Assembly (NCBI RefSeq): GCF_037975245.1
Contig: NC_092580.1
Location: forward strand, 5,866,501-5,930,500
DNA from: Apostichopus japonicus
Lineage: Eukaryota; Echinodermata; Holothuroidea; Aspidochirotida; Stichopodidae
Reading direction: 5' to 3'
DNA: 64,000 bases
The first letter of the stretch is position 1. Each line of letters starts with the position of its first letter. Position numbers and translations under genes: made by a program. This document shows, in pieces, positions 47,201 to 61,479 of this stretch. The notes below the pieces were generated by a model. It was given only the letters and a program-made list of their open reading frames with translations, was not told where the DNA came from and searched no databases.

Positions 47201-50200
47201 ATCTTTGAGACTGACCAGAAACTGGCATATACCTTCAATGCAACAAAGCTGACTAAAACATCATAATTCATGGAATGCCAGATTAAATAATTTGACAGTC
47301 TATGACACATGTGATATCTGTTGTGTTTGTATAACTTAACCAAGCCTGAATCTAAACAGTAAATCACTCAACTATTGTACATTTTCTTTAGGTTTATCTT
47401 GTGAATTTGTCTGTAACTAATTATAATTCTTTGCAACCTTCTGGTGATGCTGTAACTGATCCAGCTCTATAACATGATGAAAGTTTTAATTATCTGTATT
47501 TGGGGTTAAAGCTAACATAGATTCATAAATCTTTGCAGATTGATGCTCGAAGTGACAGGACAGGGGAAGTGGTGTTTAAGGACAATATGTCTTCATCTGT
47601 AGCTGGCATCGTAGAAGGTGACTACAGGAGCAATGGAAATACAGAACTCATCTGTTGTTCTGTGGAGGGTGAAGGTAAATATTCTAAAAATAAGGTGAAA
47701 ATTACTGAAGAAATCTTTCTTTGCCAGTTTCTGAAGCTTTAGGTCTTGGCAGATATTTCTAATTTCTACTATCATTTCTAGTGTTTAAGTCCTAGATCAG
47801 CAATCAGGTGTATTGTACTTATTCTATATGAGCCCATCACACCTTTTCCCAATACTCTCAAATTTGGACACACCCTAAACCCTGCCATATCATAAAACAT
47901 TTTGCAATAGGTGCTGGTTCATCTCTCCATTCAGGTAGTCCCTGACATACATTTTTCGGACAAAGGCACTCCCTTTCTTCCACCTCACACTCAAAATTAG
48001 ACCCCTGGATTTACATGCACCTGTTTCCATATTAACCCATCTTGAAAATGGAAGAGTCGCAGCTGATGCTTAAATCAACCAAGGACAATAGTTTTCTTTT
48101 GTGTAAACAAGTTAGCAAGACAGTGTTAAACCATTTCGTCTTGTTTAGTATGAAGAGCATATAATTTGGTATGGTGTTAATAACTTGTTTTTGTATGGTG
48201 CTATCCCATGTGATTGCATTTCAGAATCATTGTTGTTTTACACTTTGACATTTACTCCAATAAGTTTGTCTTCTCAAATTCTAAAAACCATAGTAAAAGG
48301 CTTCTTGCCAGCCACACAAGAGCAGAAAGGAAATTTGATGGACGTTAATATTGAACAAGAGAAAGTTAGAGAAATGAGTCAAAGGAAACAAAACTTACTC
48401 CTGGAGCTAAAGAACTATGAAGAAAATGCAAAGGTGAGGACTGATTATTCTTTAAGAATTTGTCATCATAATCTTTTGTCAGCAATTCTTATTCAATCTG
48501 AAGCAAACATTGGTTTCATTATATTACAAATTTAGTTCTTCGAACTTAAATAGACCCTTGTAATGAAATTTCAATATCAGGAAATTATAGAAAAACATTT
48601 AAAAGCTCCACTTGTTATCCAATATTATCCAATAAAGGTCAACCAATTTAAGATTGTACCAACAACCATGAACATGGAAAACCTCACTTACATAGTTTGA
48701 ACAATATTCTAAAGTGGTTGTGAGAAAGCAGTGTGGCCAAGATATTTCTACTTCCTCTTTTCCATAATATAGGCAGCCTCTACGGACAGGCCGTCTGGTC
48801 TTGGGGACCTTGACAAAGGTCAGATGGGTATCATACCAGCCAATACACAACTACAAACCTCACTGTCAATTAGACTGGATGCGGAGGGTCAAGAGGTAGG
48901 AACTGTAATAAATTCTAAGCTCTCTTTGTTTACTGGCTGAACTTCATTCACTACATTCATTTAAACAGTCTTTTAACACTCAAAGTCACATTTCTTAATA
49001 CTATTGTTTTTAGAGCAGTAAATGTAACCAGCTGTTCAGTTGCAATGGATGAGGCAACAGAGTCCTCCATAATGGACTTTGTGTAATTACTGAAAGGACT
49101 CTCAGTATACTAGCAGATATACATGAACTGTGAGTGTGGATGCTTTACTGTAAATTCTCATTATTGACATTGTAGACAAATGGTGTTGCTTTTCTACATT
49201 CGCAGCCACATGTGGACTTGTTTGTCTGTACCACTAATGACACTGTTCTCAGAGCTGTCCTAATATTTGCAGAAGGAATCTTTGAGGGTGAAAGTCATGT
49301 AGTGTAAGTACAAAATCCATGTAGTGTTAGAATATGGAAGTGATGTAGCAAAGGTATGAAAGTTCTATAGTGTAAATATGAAAGCCAAATAATGTAAGTA
49401 TTAAATCTATGATGCATCAGTAGGAAAGGAAGTATGACAGTTCAATTGATGTTAAGATGAAAGCACTGTATTGTTATGATGAAGTGGTTCAGGCCTAAGT
49501 AAGAAAATGCTGTTGGATTTTTCCTTTGTCATATCAAATATCAAATATCTCTTTAGAATTGTTGGACTGAATACAGATCAGCATCTGTAAGAGAAGAGAA
49601 CTGTCAGCTCAGTTTCTATATATTCACTGCATCTTTGTAATAAGACTATGTGCACTTCATTTATGAAGTAGGTTCAGATTATCAAGAGCAATGAACCAGA
49701 ATTATAAACAACTTGGTGCAAACAATGAAATGATGTATGAGAGACTCCAGTGGAGAACGTACCAAGGAAAGTTTAAAATATAAGTCCCAATTATCACAAC
49801 ATCATATTTGTCAATTTTTTAAAAATTTGGCAAATAAATCTTCGTTTTTTCAATTTCTTTGCATTTGTTTTGTTTTACAGCCATCCTAATCTTAACCAAC
49901 TCAACAATACCTTACATGTGCCAATCTATCCACGTAAGGATGTTCCAGTTGATTTGCATATCAAAGCATTTGTGGGTTGTAAATCAAGGTAAGCCATCTC
50001 CTTAAAATATGCCATGCCTTCTTCTTTGGGCATGTCCACTTGAATTCTTAAAGAATGGATATTATTCAATTGATCACGATGGATAGGTTATGCAGTTAAA
50101 CCCTGTGTTTGATATTTTTATCCGCATGTCTGCACACCAGAGTATTAAAACTCCTGTTATTTGTGTATCTTTCATTTCTTCTTGCAGTACCCAGTTTCAT

Positions 50201-52977
50201 GTCTTTGAATTAACCAGACAGTTGCCAAGGTTTTCAATGTACACACCTTGTACTGAACAGGTCCCAGAACCTAAGAGCTCTGTGACATTCACAGTCAACG
50301 AAAGAGTCCAAAGGGTATGCTTCTTTTTCTGTCAACTTTGTCGAGTTTTCTTCTGTGTCAGTCTTCACCATTAAATAATCTTATGGTGCCATTAGTAAAT
50401 ACCATAAGTACAGGTAAGGGGACTAGGCTATGAGTACAAAGCTAAGTATGAGTGCAAGTGGTGGAGTACTACAGTAGCATATCATTTCAAGGTTATTGCA
50501 TTCTGACTGTGAGAGATTTAGTATTTACTTAACTTTAATTTACATTCATGCATCTTTTCAGATTGTTTTATGGATCAACCAGCACTTCCTTCTGAACAAT
50601 GAATTAACTTGTGATGGTGACCTAAATGCTGGCTTCATGTCCCTCAGGGGATCGGGACCAATTTTCATCCAGATGAAAAGTGGAGGCCAGGTACGTCATC
50701 TTTACATTTTTATGTTCTAGCAAATCTAAATGTAATTCTCTTGAAATATCAAAGTATACCCAACCTTCTAAGATTTGCATGATATGTGTTGTGGAGATGT
50801 GTTTCAAATGCATTGTGTTCTGATTATGTCAATAATTTACCACTGGAAGAGAGATTGTTGGGTCCATCTGGATCAGAAATATACCATTTACAACCCTACC
50901 TGCTAACAGAAAAATATCAAAGTACTCCTCTGATGTTGTCCTTAGTGCTCTGTATATTACAAATAACTTCTGTGGCCCATAACACTAAGATCTCTCTTAA
51001 ACAATCTGCTGGATGCATTTTGTTTACTTTCACATTTATTGTTTGTCTATTTCTTTGCAGGTTACTCTACGTACAGATGACATGGATTTAGCTGGGGACC
51101 TCGTCCAGGCAGTAGCCTCCTTCCTGGGGCTTGATGAATTGCAGGTTACAGCAGATTTTCCTATGCACATGGAAGAACTGAAAGAAATACTCGTCAAGGT
51201 AAGACATTCATGGTATCTGTAAAACTACAGCTTTGGTCAATTTGAATTAGTCAAATGAAATATTTGTTGTTTGTAAACAACATATGGCAATTTAATGAGA
51301 CAGTCAAGTTTCCTTCTGAAGTTATTCACCAATAAGAGCAAATTGTTAGTTTTAAAATAAATACGACTTTTTTTAAAAGCTTTTATTTTATTTTGAGGGA
51401 TTAGGTGTTTACGTGTAATGATATTCTTCCCAAATTATTGAAGTGACTATCATCATGTGACCGCAAGGAGTTCTTTGTGTAAATATTTGAAATCTCATTA
51501 TCCAAGTAATTCATCTGTTAAAAATTTATATTGGGCTCTTCATTGACTAAGGAATAGAACTAAAACTATTGTTTTCTTTCTGAATAAGATATGTATTATA
51601 AACAACTATATCCAAACACAAAACAAGCCACAACATTTGGTGTCAATATGACCTCACTAAATCTTAGGAGGCTATGTACAATTTGTCATGTGAATTTATT
51701 GTTTTACTTGAAGGTGGACAGTTTTCATGAAGTGAGGCAGAAGCTTACAGCTGAGATGGCAGATCATTCCAATCTAATAAAGAGCTTAGTGGTGAGAGCA
51801 GAAGATGCTAGGCTGATGGGTGATATGTAAGTACATACAAACATGTATACATATATAAAACAGCTAGGCAAGCATCTTACTTGGATCAATTTTTTGAACA
51901 GCAACTGTGTATATGATTTTGCAAAACAGCAAGGTTTAAGCATTCAAATACTTTTAAAAATTTATTGCTATTTACTTGCCATGACATTAAAGACAGAATT
52001 AAGAGGCTTTTTTAATGACTTAAAATTTACAGGAGAAATATGAGAAGAGGCTACATGGAACTGTTTGACTTAAATCGTGACTTGATAAATGGTTACAAAG
52101 TCAGGTGCAACAACCACCAAGAACTGTTAAGCTGCTTGAAACAAGTCAACCAAACGATACAAAAAGCTGGAAGTTTAAGAGGTAAGTCAATATCATTTCT
52201 GTGTAAAGAATTAGGGCAAAGTTTGATCAAAAGATGAATGATGCAAATTTATTTCTCAGGTTGTTTCCAAAATAATTGTAGTTAATTGTTGATATTGGTC
52301 GTATCCCTATTGATGAGCACACTTTAAACTTGTAACCTCAGCTTAGCAATAGTGTCTTACCATGACATGAAAGCCACTGCTATGCAGAATATAATGGATG
52401 TTAATGCAGCAAACTCACGTACAGATGAGATTTATACTCTGCTGTGTGTGTATATTTACTAAGCTGCAGTACGTATGCAATGTATTTTGTTAACCTTCTG
52501 ATTAATTCAAACTAATTAGCAATTATGTCATTCTATCAGTCACAATAATAATGTGAATAACTATTCCTTATCAAATATTTACAGGACACAAGATAAAGAA
52601 AGATTAACTTAAAAAGCTAAATTCAGAGTTATCTCCCAATTTTCACTGATTAACAGTTTTCTGCTTTATCTTAGTATCTGGCATAAACAAAACCATTAGT
52701 GTGTGTATCATTGTACTCAAAAGTTGTATTTTTCACACTTGAATAATAAACGATAAAGTTAATGATGTCTTACTATAATTCTTGAAGTAAATATGAACCC
52801 AGTATCCTGACGTAAATTGTTATTTATGTAACAAGTTGTTTGTTTTCTTCTCTCTTTTTGTCTCGTTTTCATAAAGTGGGCAAGTTCAAAACCCAAGTGG
52901 TCTCACAGTGTCGCCAGGCCATCAAAGACAACAATGTTAGCGCCCTCTTGAAAATTATCAAGACTGGGGCATCCTGA
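44231..52977 (+). CDS. BBS2: BBS2 (BBSome subunit), 17 coding exons, complete
   Basis: Exons: 44231-44347, 44874-45095, 45315-45440, 45874-46014, 46479-46583, 46905-46991, 47539-47674, 48294-48433, 48773-48895, 49206-49303, 49881-49988, 50188-50314, 50562-50690, 51061-51198, 51714-51826, 52033-52181, 52877-52977. All are joined in phase by GT-AG introns, giving 719 aa (human BBS2 is 721). Landmarks along the chain are [148 protein letters not shown] and RCNNHQELL. The order is an N-terminal beta-propeller, coiled coil, GAE-like and platform/alpha regions. BBS2 pairs with BBS7 and BBS9 in the BBSome, which carries membrane proteins in and out of cilia. No damage is seen. The ATG matches the family start. 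Confidence 0.95.
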
Positions 52978-55118
52978 AGGCCGGAAAGTACAGTCACTTT
53001 AGAGGGACATTTGCAAACCCAAATGATATGTTTGGGCATTGTCAGACATATTTTAACATTTCACTCTGGTAAACCTTTCTCTGGTCATGGTCTAAGAATG
53101 GTTAAGGAAGATGGCTCTCTCATGAAGTACTTTAGCATGTAAATCATTCCATCAGATTGTGTTTTAACTAGATAACAGTTTCAAGATGGTTATGTGATAA
53201 TGATATGTTTACTGAAACAATTGGTAAATGATCATTTTATTAAATTGGTGTGGTATGACATAGTTAAATGTTGTATCATGCAGTGATGAGGTCAGTGGAG
53301 AAGGGGAATCAGGAGGAGGCATATGTCCATTCAAGCAAATGTCTCACTGATCTGCCAGTTATGGTTGATGGCTTCTGCCTTAATATTTAATAGTCATTGA
53401 TGTTTTATCATGTGAACCTGAACTATCAAATTTCAGTCTCAGAACAAAGTTTGATTGGTTCTGAAAGAAACAGTTGTTAATGTAACAGACCGCAGCAGTA
53501 TGTCGCTTTGTGTATTCCTTCACCTTGACATGACTTATTCATAACAAAGCTACATCATGTTTAACATTTTTTTAAGTTGAAAAAATGAATGTGGGAGTGA
53601 TGAATGCTGAGGATGAAAGATGTCAAACCTAATGTAAGTAAAATTTTCAGTTGAGTCATTTTCTTGGTGAGTTTGAAATAGTGCTTTAATGTTTCACTTA
53701 ATAATTCTGTATATCTTGTAACACTCTGTAGTAGATTTGTGATCTTCAGTGCTCTTTTAAATTCATCTCTTCCTTTCACTTGCTTTTCTGTTTATAACCT
53801 TGGAATGTTTATAGCCTTGGATATGTCCTTATTCATGCTGAAAATAAAAAGAAACCAAGTTTTGACCTGCTTGACTGAAGATCTTAAATACAAGCTTAGT
53901 TTGTACCCCTTTTGTTTATGTGATTTGCTAAAACTTAACCCTTTATTGCAGAGATTTTGCATTGTAGCATCACTTTCCAATGATGAAAAGAGGATTGGGA
54001 AGGGTTGGGGAATCCATGTTATCATATTAACCTTGACACAGCACCACACCTTGACTAAATCTATGCCATTGTGTTGTCTTTCATGTCATGCATGTTGAAA
54101 AATAAAATGAGCAAATCACAGGCTATTTAAATCTTCTCTTTAGTTTTGTTATCTATCATGCCGATACTACTATACACTTGAGATAGAGCATTCAAGAGAT
54201 TTGGAAGGTTCCATCATATTTTAAGGAATCTAATTTTACACTGTTTGATTGGTTGTAGAGCAACTAGATAATTGCAGAATTGAAAGTCAAAAGTTGCGTC
54301 ATATCGTCGGCATTTTTTAAGTGGGTTGCTTCATTTTAAGTTGCGGAAACATGAATGAAATTTAATTGGAAACCTGAAAACAAAGCTATTTATCATAACA
54401 ATAATTTGTATCATGTCAGGATGATGCACTCTTGGAGGAAGTAAATTGGCAGGGAAATGAAAATATTTACATAAATTAAAGCAATATAAGTTAAACGGAT
54501 AAATATATTGTATGTTTCTGAAATATACACAGTTATTTACAACAAAGTCTAAATATCTATGAAAAAAATTAATAACAAATGTTCTAAGCAGTGTTTTTAA
54601 GAAAACCTAGATCGATAGCTGCAGACCTTCATGTGTCTTACTAAGTTTTTAAGTTCTTACATTATTTTTTGAGTTCAAGGATAAATCTGGCAGTATTTTC
54701 ATGAGTCATGCAAATGTCACACAAACTTGTACTACTCGGACAGTCTCTTGCAAGTCACTTCTAAGCCATCATAGCATTTTGCTTGAATTGGTCAACTCTT
54801 AGCAGGTTAAGTAGCTGACATGAAACCTACATTGTAAGCAATGTATAGCTACAACTACTACTTTGAATTAGTGTTTTAAGATAAGCAGCTAGCATTCACT
54901 TCTATCATATTTGAAGCAAAATAATGGCTAGCAATTTTAGCAAACCAAGATCAGGAACAAATTGAACACTTTGGGTAGGGAAGGCAAGACAGTCAGAGGG
55001 GGAGATATATAGATTAAAAACAAATATCCAAACTGGAATAGACCTCAAAACAAAGCAGCTGGCTGGAGTCTTGTCATACCCAGTATGAACGTGTAGTTTC
55101 ACATCTCATTTGGTTATT
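52978..55118. other. Convergent 3' region of BBS2 and the unidentified minus-strand gene
   Basis: This holds the BBS2 3' UTR and, towards 55,119, the 3' UTR of the unidentified minus-strand gene. No exon or transposon is recognised. The open frame at 53,739-54,098 has no splice signals or conserved motif and is taken as chance. Confidence 0.45.
54101..54106 (+). terminator. Candidate poly(A) signal (AATAAA) of BBS2
   Basis: AATAAA about 1.1 kb after the BBS2 stop. An earlier AATAAA lies near 53,842. Which is used cannot be told from sequence. Confidence 0.35.
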
Positions 55119-58100
55119 TTAATAGGAATCCATCCGTCTCCTCTTCATATCTGTGGACATAAAGACATGCATGTTGTGACCATACCTCCAAAACTTCCAG
55201 AATACAGATTCGCACCTTGTAATAGGGTTAATGTAGCTATAAACACTACGCAGACTCTAGTACTGTTTATTTGACAAACTTTACATACAACTAACTAATG
55301 GATAACTAATAAGATGTAAAGGTGCGACCTCATTATATCACAGTGATATTACCACATGTGGCGATCAGCACTGCACAATGAAAGGGTTACCTGCAAAAAT
55401 ACTGAAAGTTTATAGTATTGTTTATAGTAATGTTTATAGTACTGTAAACTGTATTTTATTGTCAAAATTCAGAACTATAGAACTTCACTTTGAGACATTA
55501 CACTTAATTTGCTGGCAAGAACGACTATAACATGAACAAAAGTAAGTCAACTGTCATCGTAACATAGACAACATAGTGTGTAGACCCAAAGATTTGGATT
55601 GTTCGAAAGATAATCAATACCAGTCCTCCCCATCAATGACACACTCTGACAGTAGGTTGGCCAACTGGGAACCTTGGACACAACTCTGCATGCTTTACAA
55701 AAGTATAATATTAGCAATCCATTTTGACCCTACACCCACCCCCCCCCCCACCTCAATGCAGACTTAAGCATGTATGTCTATTACCCATATGAATGCCAAT
55801 GCATACAAGGTTCATGGTCTGCAATGTAACAAACCTTCATAGAAATGACACTCACCTCCACTCTGCATACTGCTGAAAGGTTCATTGGTTTGTCTCATTC
55901 CAGTTTTGAGTCTAGGTGACTTTCGTATTGCATCTCCTATGTGGTTCCTAGACCTGACCCTTGGAGGTGATGGTGCCTTCATCTCACTGCCTCTCAACCC
56001 ACCTTCTCTATCCAAAGTACCACTTTCCCCTTGGTGGGGTACTGGAGATCCTCCTTGGAGTAGGATTTTAGGTTTTTCTGGCAAAACATCCAACATATCC
56101 TCTACAGCCCAAAAGTCAGGATCATCTACAAAATGCAAAGCCAATAACAATGTCACTGAGAAACTGACCAAAACTACTATTCATCAGTTTTAATTTCTCA
56201 TTTTCTAACTCTTACTGAGGGATATGTGACTCTCACTTTAAAAGTTTGTAAAAAACAGCCAATATACAGTATACAACTATAGACAATTATACAAATAGCT
56301 TTGTATTGATTTACTCAAGCTCTGTGTTACAGCTGCAGCATATCAAATTTGCACACTGTAAACAACAGAGAGGCTAATTTGTTCTTGCTTTTGATGAGCC
56401 ATTTTGCTTGAATTTCTGGATGTCATAATGTAAAGAATATATTATAAGTGACTTTCAAACTATTTAATGTCATGCGTTATAAATTTTGGAGAGAATTAGT
56501 TAACCTTGTAAGATGAATGGTATCAGTGAGTTCCTCATTTGAGTCTTCTACAATTTAATTTAATCAAGTCTAATTCATTCGAGTTTAATTTAATCGATGC
56601 ATTTTACCTGACTCTGTAAACCTTTTCAGGTTTACATATAAGCAACAAACCCTTTGATACTTGGGAATGCTACAAAAAGTTCTTCTTGCGCCAAAAAAAA
56701 AAGAAGGAAGGAATGTGCTTGTCATTTGATAATACCGACCTCCATCCAAGCACCTTGTGTATAGCTAAAGCTATTCTTGGGTACACATGCTGAAATGGTA
56801 TTGTAGGTCCAGAAAAAAGTACTGCGTTTCAGTATTGAACAATATACCTCTCCAAAATAGTAAATTGGCTTTTTGGTAACTTGCAGAATTAGAAAGTACA
56901 AATTATGCAAACACAGGAAAGTATTGCAGAAATATATATTGTATAAATTATAGAAATATGAATAAACAATGACAGTCCTGCAGATGATGCAGCAGAAATA
57001 CTAGAACTTTTTCAGAAAGACACTAACAATGTATGCACTGTTTGTAACATATTCACAAAATTGAAAAATGCAGGGATAGGGTGAGGTGAGACTGTAACCT
57101 AAACTGAACTTCATCTTCAATGGTCGGGAAATTAATAGTAAACAATTGAAATTAAAGCCTTTGTCCTGGTACACCTAAAAAGAAGGACTGGGAGGAAAAA
57201 GAGAGAACACTTATGGCTTAACAGTAGGTGTGATGAGATGAAGAGAATGTAAAAAAAGAGATAAGGGCTGGGTTCATTATCCAGAGATTGCAAAAATATG
57301 ATGAAGGGGATATACACCATGGCAAATGGAAACATATCCCATCTACTACAAAGTCTTACATTCATTACAGTGAATAATATTTAATTAAAAGGAAGTAAGC
57401 TAGGCATCAATAATGAAGCAATGGCACACAAATAGCAATTTTACATTATTCACACAGGGTTGGACTTACCCTCTGCTAATACTGTTATTTCCAGGACATC
57501 ATTTCCCTGAAGATTACCAATTTCAGTAGGTGATGTTACCTTGGGAGTTGGGGCTTTAATACCATGGGGTAGTAGTAAAGTATCTAAAGGGGTGGATGTA
57601 GCCACTGGTACTAGACCTAGGAAACAAAAGAAAAAGTAGAGACTTAAGAGAGATTCAAAAAATTCAAACCTAACACATCGAGAAATATCTGCAAATATCT
57701 GTTTATTGCATGGACATGGTCTTTCCATTGTAGTTGTACATACTTTAAAGTGGTTGTCCAACAAGATGATTATCAAATGGAAGGTATTACTAGAAGCTTG
57801 AAATTAACCAGACGACACTTGGATAACCTCACAGATTGTGTTGGTAGTTCATCAAGAGTTCTGTCACATCTGACCCCTAGACAACCCTGATTTTAGTATT
57901 ACGAAATATTGTACACTAGTATGATAATAGACAGCACCAATTGAGCAGCATTGTGTATTCTTAAAAGATCTAACTTGTTTTTTATTCAACTTTGTAGTAT
58001 TATACATACCATCAAAAAGCTGATTTGGAGATGTTGATGTTTGCATCTTAGAGGAAGAATTGGATACATCTGTATTTATCTAAAGGGAGAAAGATGATAA

Positions 58101-60557
58101 CAGAGGGTTAAATTAACACAAAGTTAATAAGACTTTAAGTCCATGCTGATAGCAAGAGAAAAATATATGATGCTGATAAATAACCAAATTTAACTACAAA
58201 AGTAAAGTATGGATGAACTTAATGTGTGCGACTAACTTTCTGATCATTCAATGTCCACAGTGGCTAGGACTCACTGAGCCTGCTGGTGAGTACCACCACT
58301 CGGCTACTTTCTATGACTACTTCAAAAATGAAGAAGAACATTTTGATAAAAACAAAATCTTACATCTTAACAAAGAGAGGAAAATGCAATTAACAAATTG
58401 CCATTAAAATGGAAAAGCCTGAATAGGTCCATAACATAATGTTTGCTGACTTGGGTCTGCTATCTGTCATTGAATAAACTCATAGGAGTATAGAAACATC
58501 ACTTATGAAACATCTCCTCAGATAACACAACTGACACACAAATAGATGAATAGGAAAATACCCTGATATCCAAACTGGCTTATAAATGGTACTATCAATC
58601 TGCATGGCTTTTCCACCAATTCCAAGATTTTAAAAATCCACTTTGTTGTTTTAGAGCACAAAGACGAGGTCATAAGTTCTCCATTCTTACAACCATATTT
58701 ATGTTCAAGTTATTTCAGTTAACCGAGCAGTTAAAGCTCTATCCTTTTGATCTGGGACCAACACCTTCACCTACAGCTTGACTTGATCTGTATTCACAGG
58801 CAAGTAAAAGAGATAAAATGAGTTATTTCTTAAACCTTTTCTTTCTGTATCTCTTCCTGTTTTCGTCTCATCTGCTCCCTGAACTCTTGTTGCTTCTGTA
58901 GCTGCAGCATCTTCCTTTGTTGCTTCTTTTGTTCATCTGGTATGCTTAAATTGTTAAGCATTGGGGGCAAAAACATCACAAAGACATAAGAAAAAAATGA
59001 AAAATATATACTGTTAGATTTTAGATGTATATTTAAAAATATATATATAAGACATAAGGGAAAAATGAAAAATATAAAACTGTTAGTTTTTAGGTGTATA
59101 TTATTAAAAAAAGTTATAATTGGCCCTCAGTAGAATATCTTAATATCTGCCTTTCTTGCTTTTTTTTTTGGTTTTTCTAGAGTGTTAAAAAAAAATTTAG
59201 CATCAGGATGGGGGGGGGGTGGGGGTGGGGGGATAGAACAAAGGAATAAGAAACAAAGAAATGTAAAACAAAATTGTCAACTGTTAGTTTCAAAGTGAAT
59301 ATTTTTATGTTCTTTTAAATTGCCTCCTCAGTAACATATTTAACTTTGTTGGAGGAAGCTGGAGTAAAATCTGATAGCTGCTGGGATTGATCAATTGCAC
59401 GAAATTCAGCTCTGGTAAAAACTATGATACTTATAAACAAAATTCAGTCCAAATATCAACACAAACATGGCTACAAATATTGAAAACTGACTAAACACAA
59501 CTAATTGCTTTAAATCTCTGAAGTTTGACAACATGACTTCAGTGACAATACAGGAATAAGATATTTGAAGTATCTTTGATAACAACAACTGTACTGAGGT
59601 AATGGCATTATATAAAAGTTTTCCTCCTGTTGATCAAATAGGTCTTGCTTCAGACCAAGTTTACAAAGCAGAAACTATTACAAACTATTACAAACCATTT
59701 GCTTGCCGATCGAGTTTGCATTTTTCTCTCCACTGTGCCTGTCTCCTGAACATGTTCTCTCTGATGTTGATGACTTTCATCTCCGTCCAAATTAATTCTG
59801 TGACTCTGAATTTGCTGTAATTCTTCTTCACCTAGGGACTTGACACCAGACTTGTACTCTTCTGTAATGGCGTTGTGTCCGGTGGGAACAGTCTTTGCTA
59901 TATTTGGTGCAGATACTGATGTAGTTAACTTTGGAACGGTCACTGATTTTGTCACCATCCCAGACGGTGTAACTGATGTAGACTTTGGTGGAAATGCCGA
60001 ACTTGTTGAACTTTGTACACTTGGTTCGTGGGTAACATGGTTGCTGCACATTCCGTCTGTTACAATAGGACTGACACTCACCCCTGTTGATACTGCTGAT
60101 GAGGTTCTAGTACATGGGTTAGAGACAGGGTCCACTGGTGAAGGTACCAGAAAGGGTACTGCCTTCTGAGCTGTTGTTGGACATGGCGATTGTGTTGGTA
60201 TACTAGTCCGCCTATGAGAAGTCAGCCTTGCTTTCACTATAGCTGTGTCAATGTCTGAATGTTTAAGATCTTTGATGTCAAAAGTTGGTTGAGGCTAAAA
60301 TAAGGAAAACAAACAAATACAGAGGTATGAATGGTTTGACTTGTCATGATGTTTTAAGTACAATCCTGCGACCAAGAAACTGATCAATAATTCAACTGAT
60401 TCATAATGGCTTAAAAATGTTAACTATGAATTCATACGTTTCAAGACAATATAATCAAGATTAACTGGTTGATATACTCACTACTTTAGGTGCTCTTCCT
60501 ATAAAATTTAAGTAAGACTTGTCTCCCAAGCAGTTTCCCAACCCATGGCCAAAACTC
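55119..60557 (-). CDS. Unidentified protein, C-terminal 433 aa (7 exons; 5' end not found)
   Basis: Exons 60482-60557, 59696-60294, 58836-58944, 58010-58079, 57470-57616, 55856-56125 and 55119-55150 join in phase with GT-AG sites and end at a TAA. The first recognised exon starts mid-codon, so more exons lie upstream, possibly beyond the LINE at 61.5 kb or outside the window. The best-ordered segment is at its start (FGHGLGNCLGDKSYLNFIGR). A Ser/Thr/Pro/Val-rich stretch follows, then an acidic GEEELQQIQ piece, a Gln/Lys/Arg coiled coil (QKKQQRKMLQLQKQQEFREQ), DDPDFWAVEDMLDVLPEKP, and a basic end with RKSPRLK and MKRRRMDSY, suggesting a nuclear protein. I do not recognise the family. Weak points are the GTTTAA donor after exon 58836-58944, the GTTTGT donor at 59,696, and a choice of acceptor (58,944 or 58,936). 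Confidence 0.7.
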
Positions 60558-60853
60558 CTATAAAATCAAATGGATAACATTTGTGTGTCAATACTACTAT
60601 ATATGAAACAGAAAGCAATGCAATAACTGAGTTATAAACTGCTGGTCGTCTGAGAATAAAATTTCTTACAATGGTCATAAATTTTCTTGGTTTATCAGAT
60701 TAATCTACAGGTAAAGATGCTATGTAACTTCAGTTATAACATAAGTTTGATATCAACATGTCTCAAGAGTAATTAAAAATCCATAGTTGAGATAAGGTTT
60801 GTCATTTCTGCTTTTTTAGTATAGCATACATGTCCATTAACTGCATGTATTTA
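60558..60853. other. Non-coding stretch
   Basis: Probably intron or upstream sequence of the unidentified gene. I looked for its next exon here and found none that keeps phase. Confidence 0.4.
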
Positions 60854-61410
60854 CAGGGCTGGAAATAAGGCTTGGTGAGGGTAAGGCCATTTGGCCTCAG
60901 TGATTTATAAATTCGGGGGGGGGGGGGGGCACCAAGGCCATAAAGTTGGGCACCAAGGCCAAACATTGTTTGGCAGTAGGGCACCCAGGCCCAAACCTTT
61001 CTGTTGCTAAACAGCCACAAAAACATCAATTTGTAATATTAATGTGATATTATGAGTATGTAGGAGAACACATAGTACACACCCTATTGGTTTGCTCAAT
61101 CATGTATTAATTCTGTTATGATAATGTAAAATTGACTAAATATGCAAACACACATGTTTGATTCATAGTTTAATGTTATCTGATCTTTATCTCGTGTAAG
61201 TTTATATCGGGGACTTCATGATTTTGTAAAATAGTTTTATGAATCTACTTGGAATTGCATTCAAGTGAAAGGGCACAGTGGCCAAATTACAGCCAAGGAA
61301 TTTGGGCACGATAGCCTTTGAGGCCTTCCATGATAGGTGTTTTTTGTATGACATCAAGGCCATCCTGGAAAACTACGACAGCAATTGCCTTCATTTTATT
61401 TCCAGCCCTG
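60854..61410. mobile_element. hAT-type non-autonomous element, 557 bp
   Basis: It begins CAGGGCTGGAAATAAGG and ends with the inverse of CAGGGCTGGAAATAAA. The hexamer TATTTA lies outside both ends (60,848-60,853 and 61,411-61,416). CAGGG ends with a short duplication fit hAT. The inside holds 'caccaaggcca' and 'aaggcc' repeats and a long G run, but no transposase. Confidence 0.75.
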
Positions 61411-61479
61411 TATTTAGTATAGTGGATTAGCTAAAACAAATGAAAAGAAAACCAACATAATAAGGTCAATTTTTAGGTA

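Noticed and set aside
58245-58330. Minus-strand 'gtagccgagtgg' resembling a Ser/Leu tRNA A-box, and an overlapping plus-strand frame (PQWLGLTEPAGEYHHS)
   Set aside because: The following sequence does not form a tRNA, and the plus-strand frame has no matching splice context or known family. A tRNA-derived SINE remnant remains possible but unsupported.
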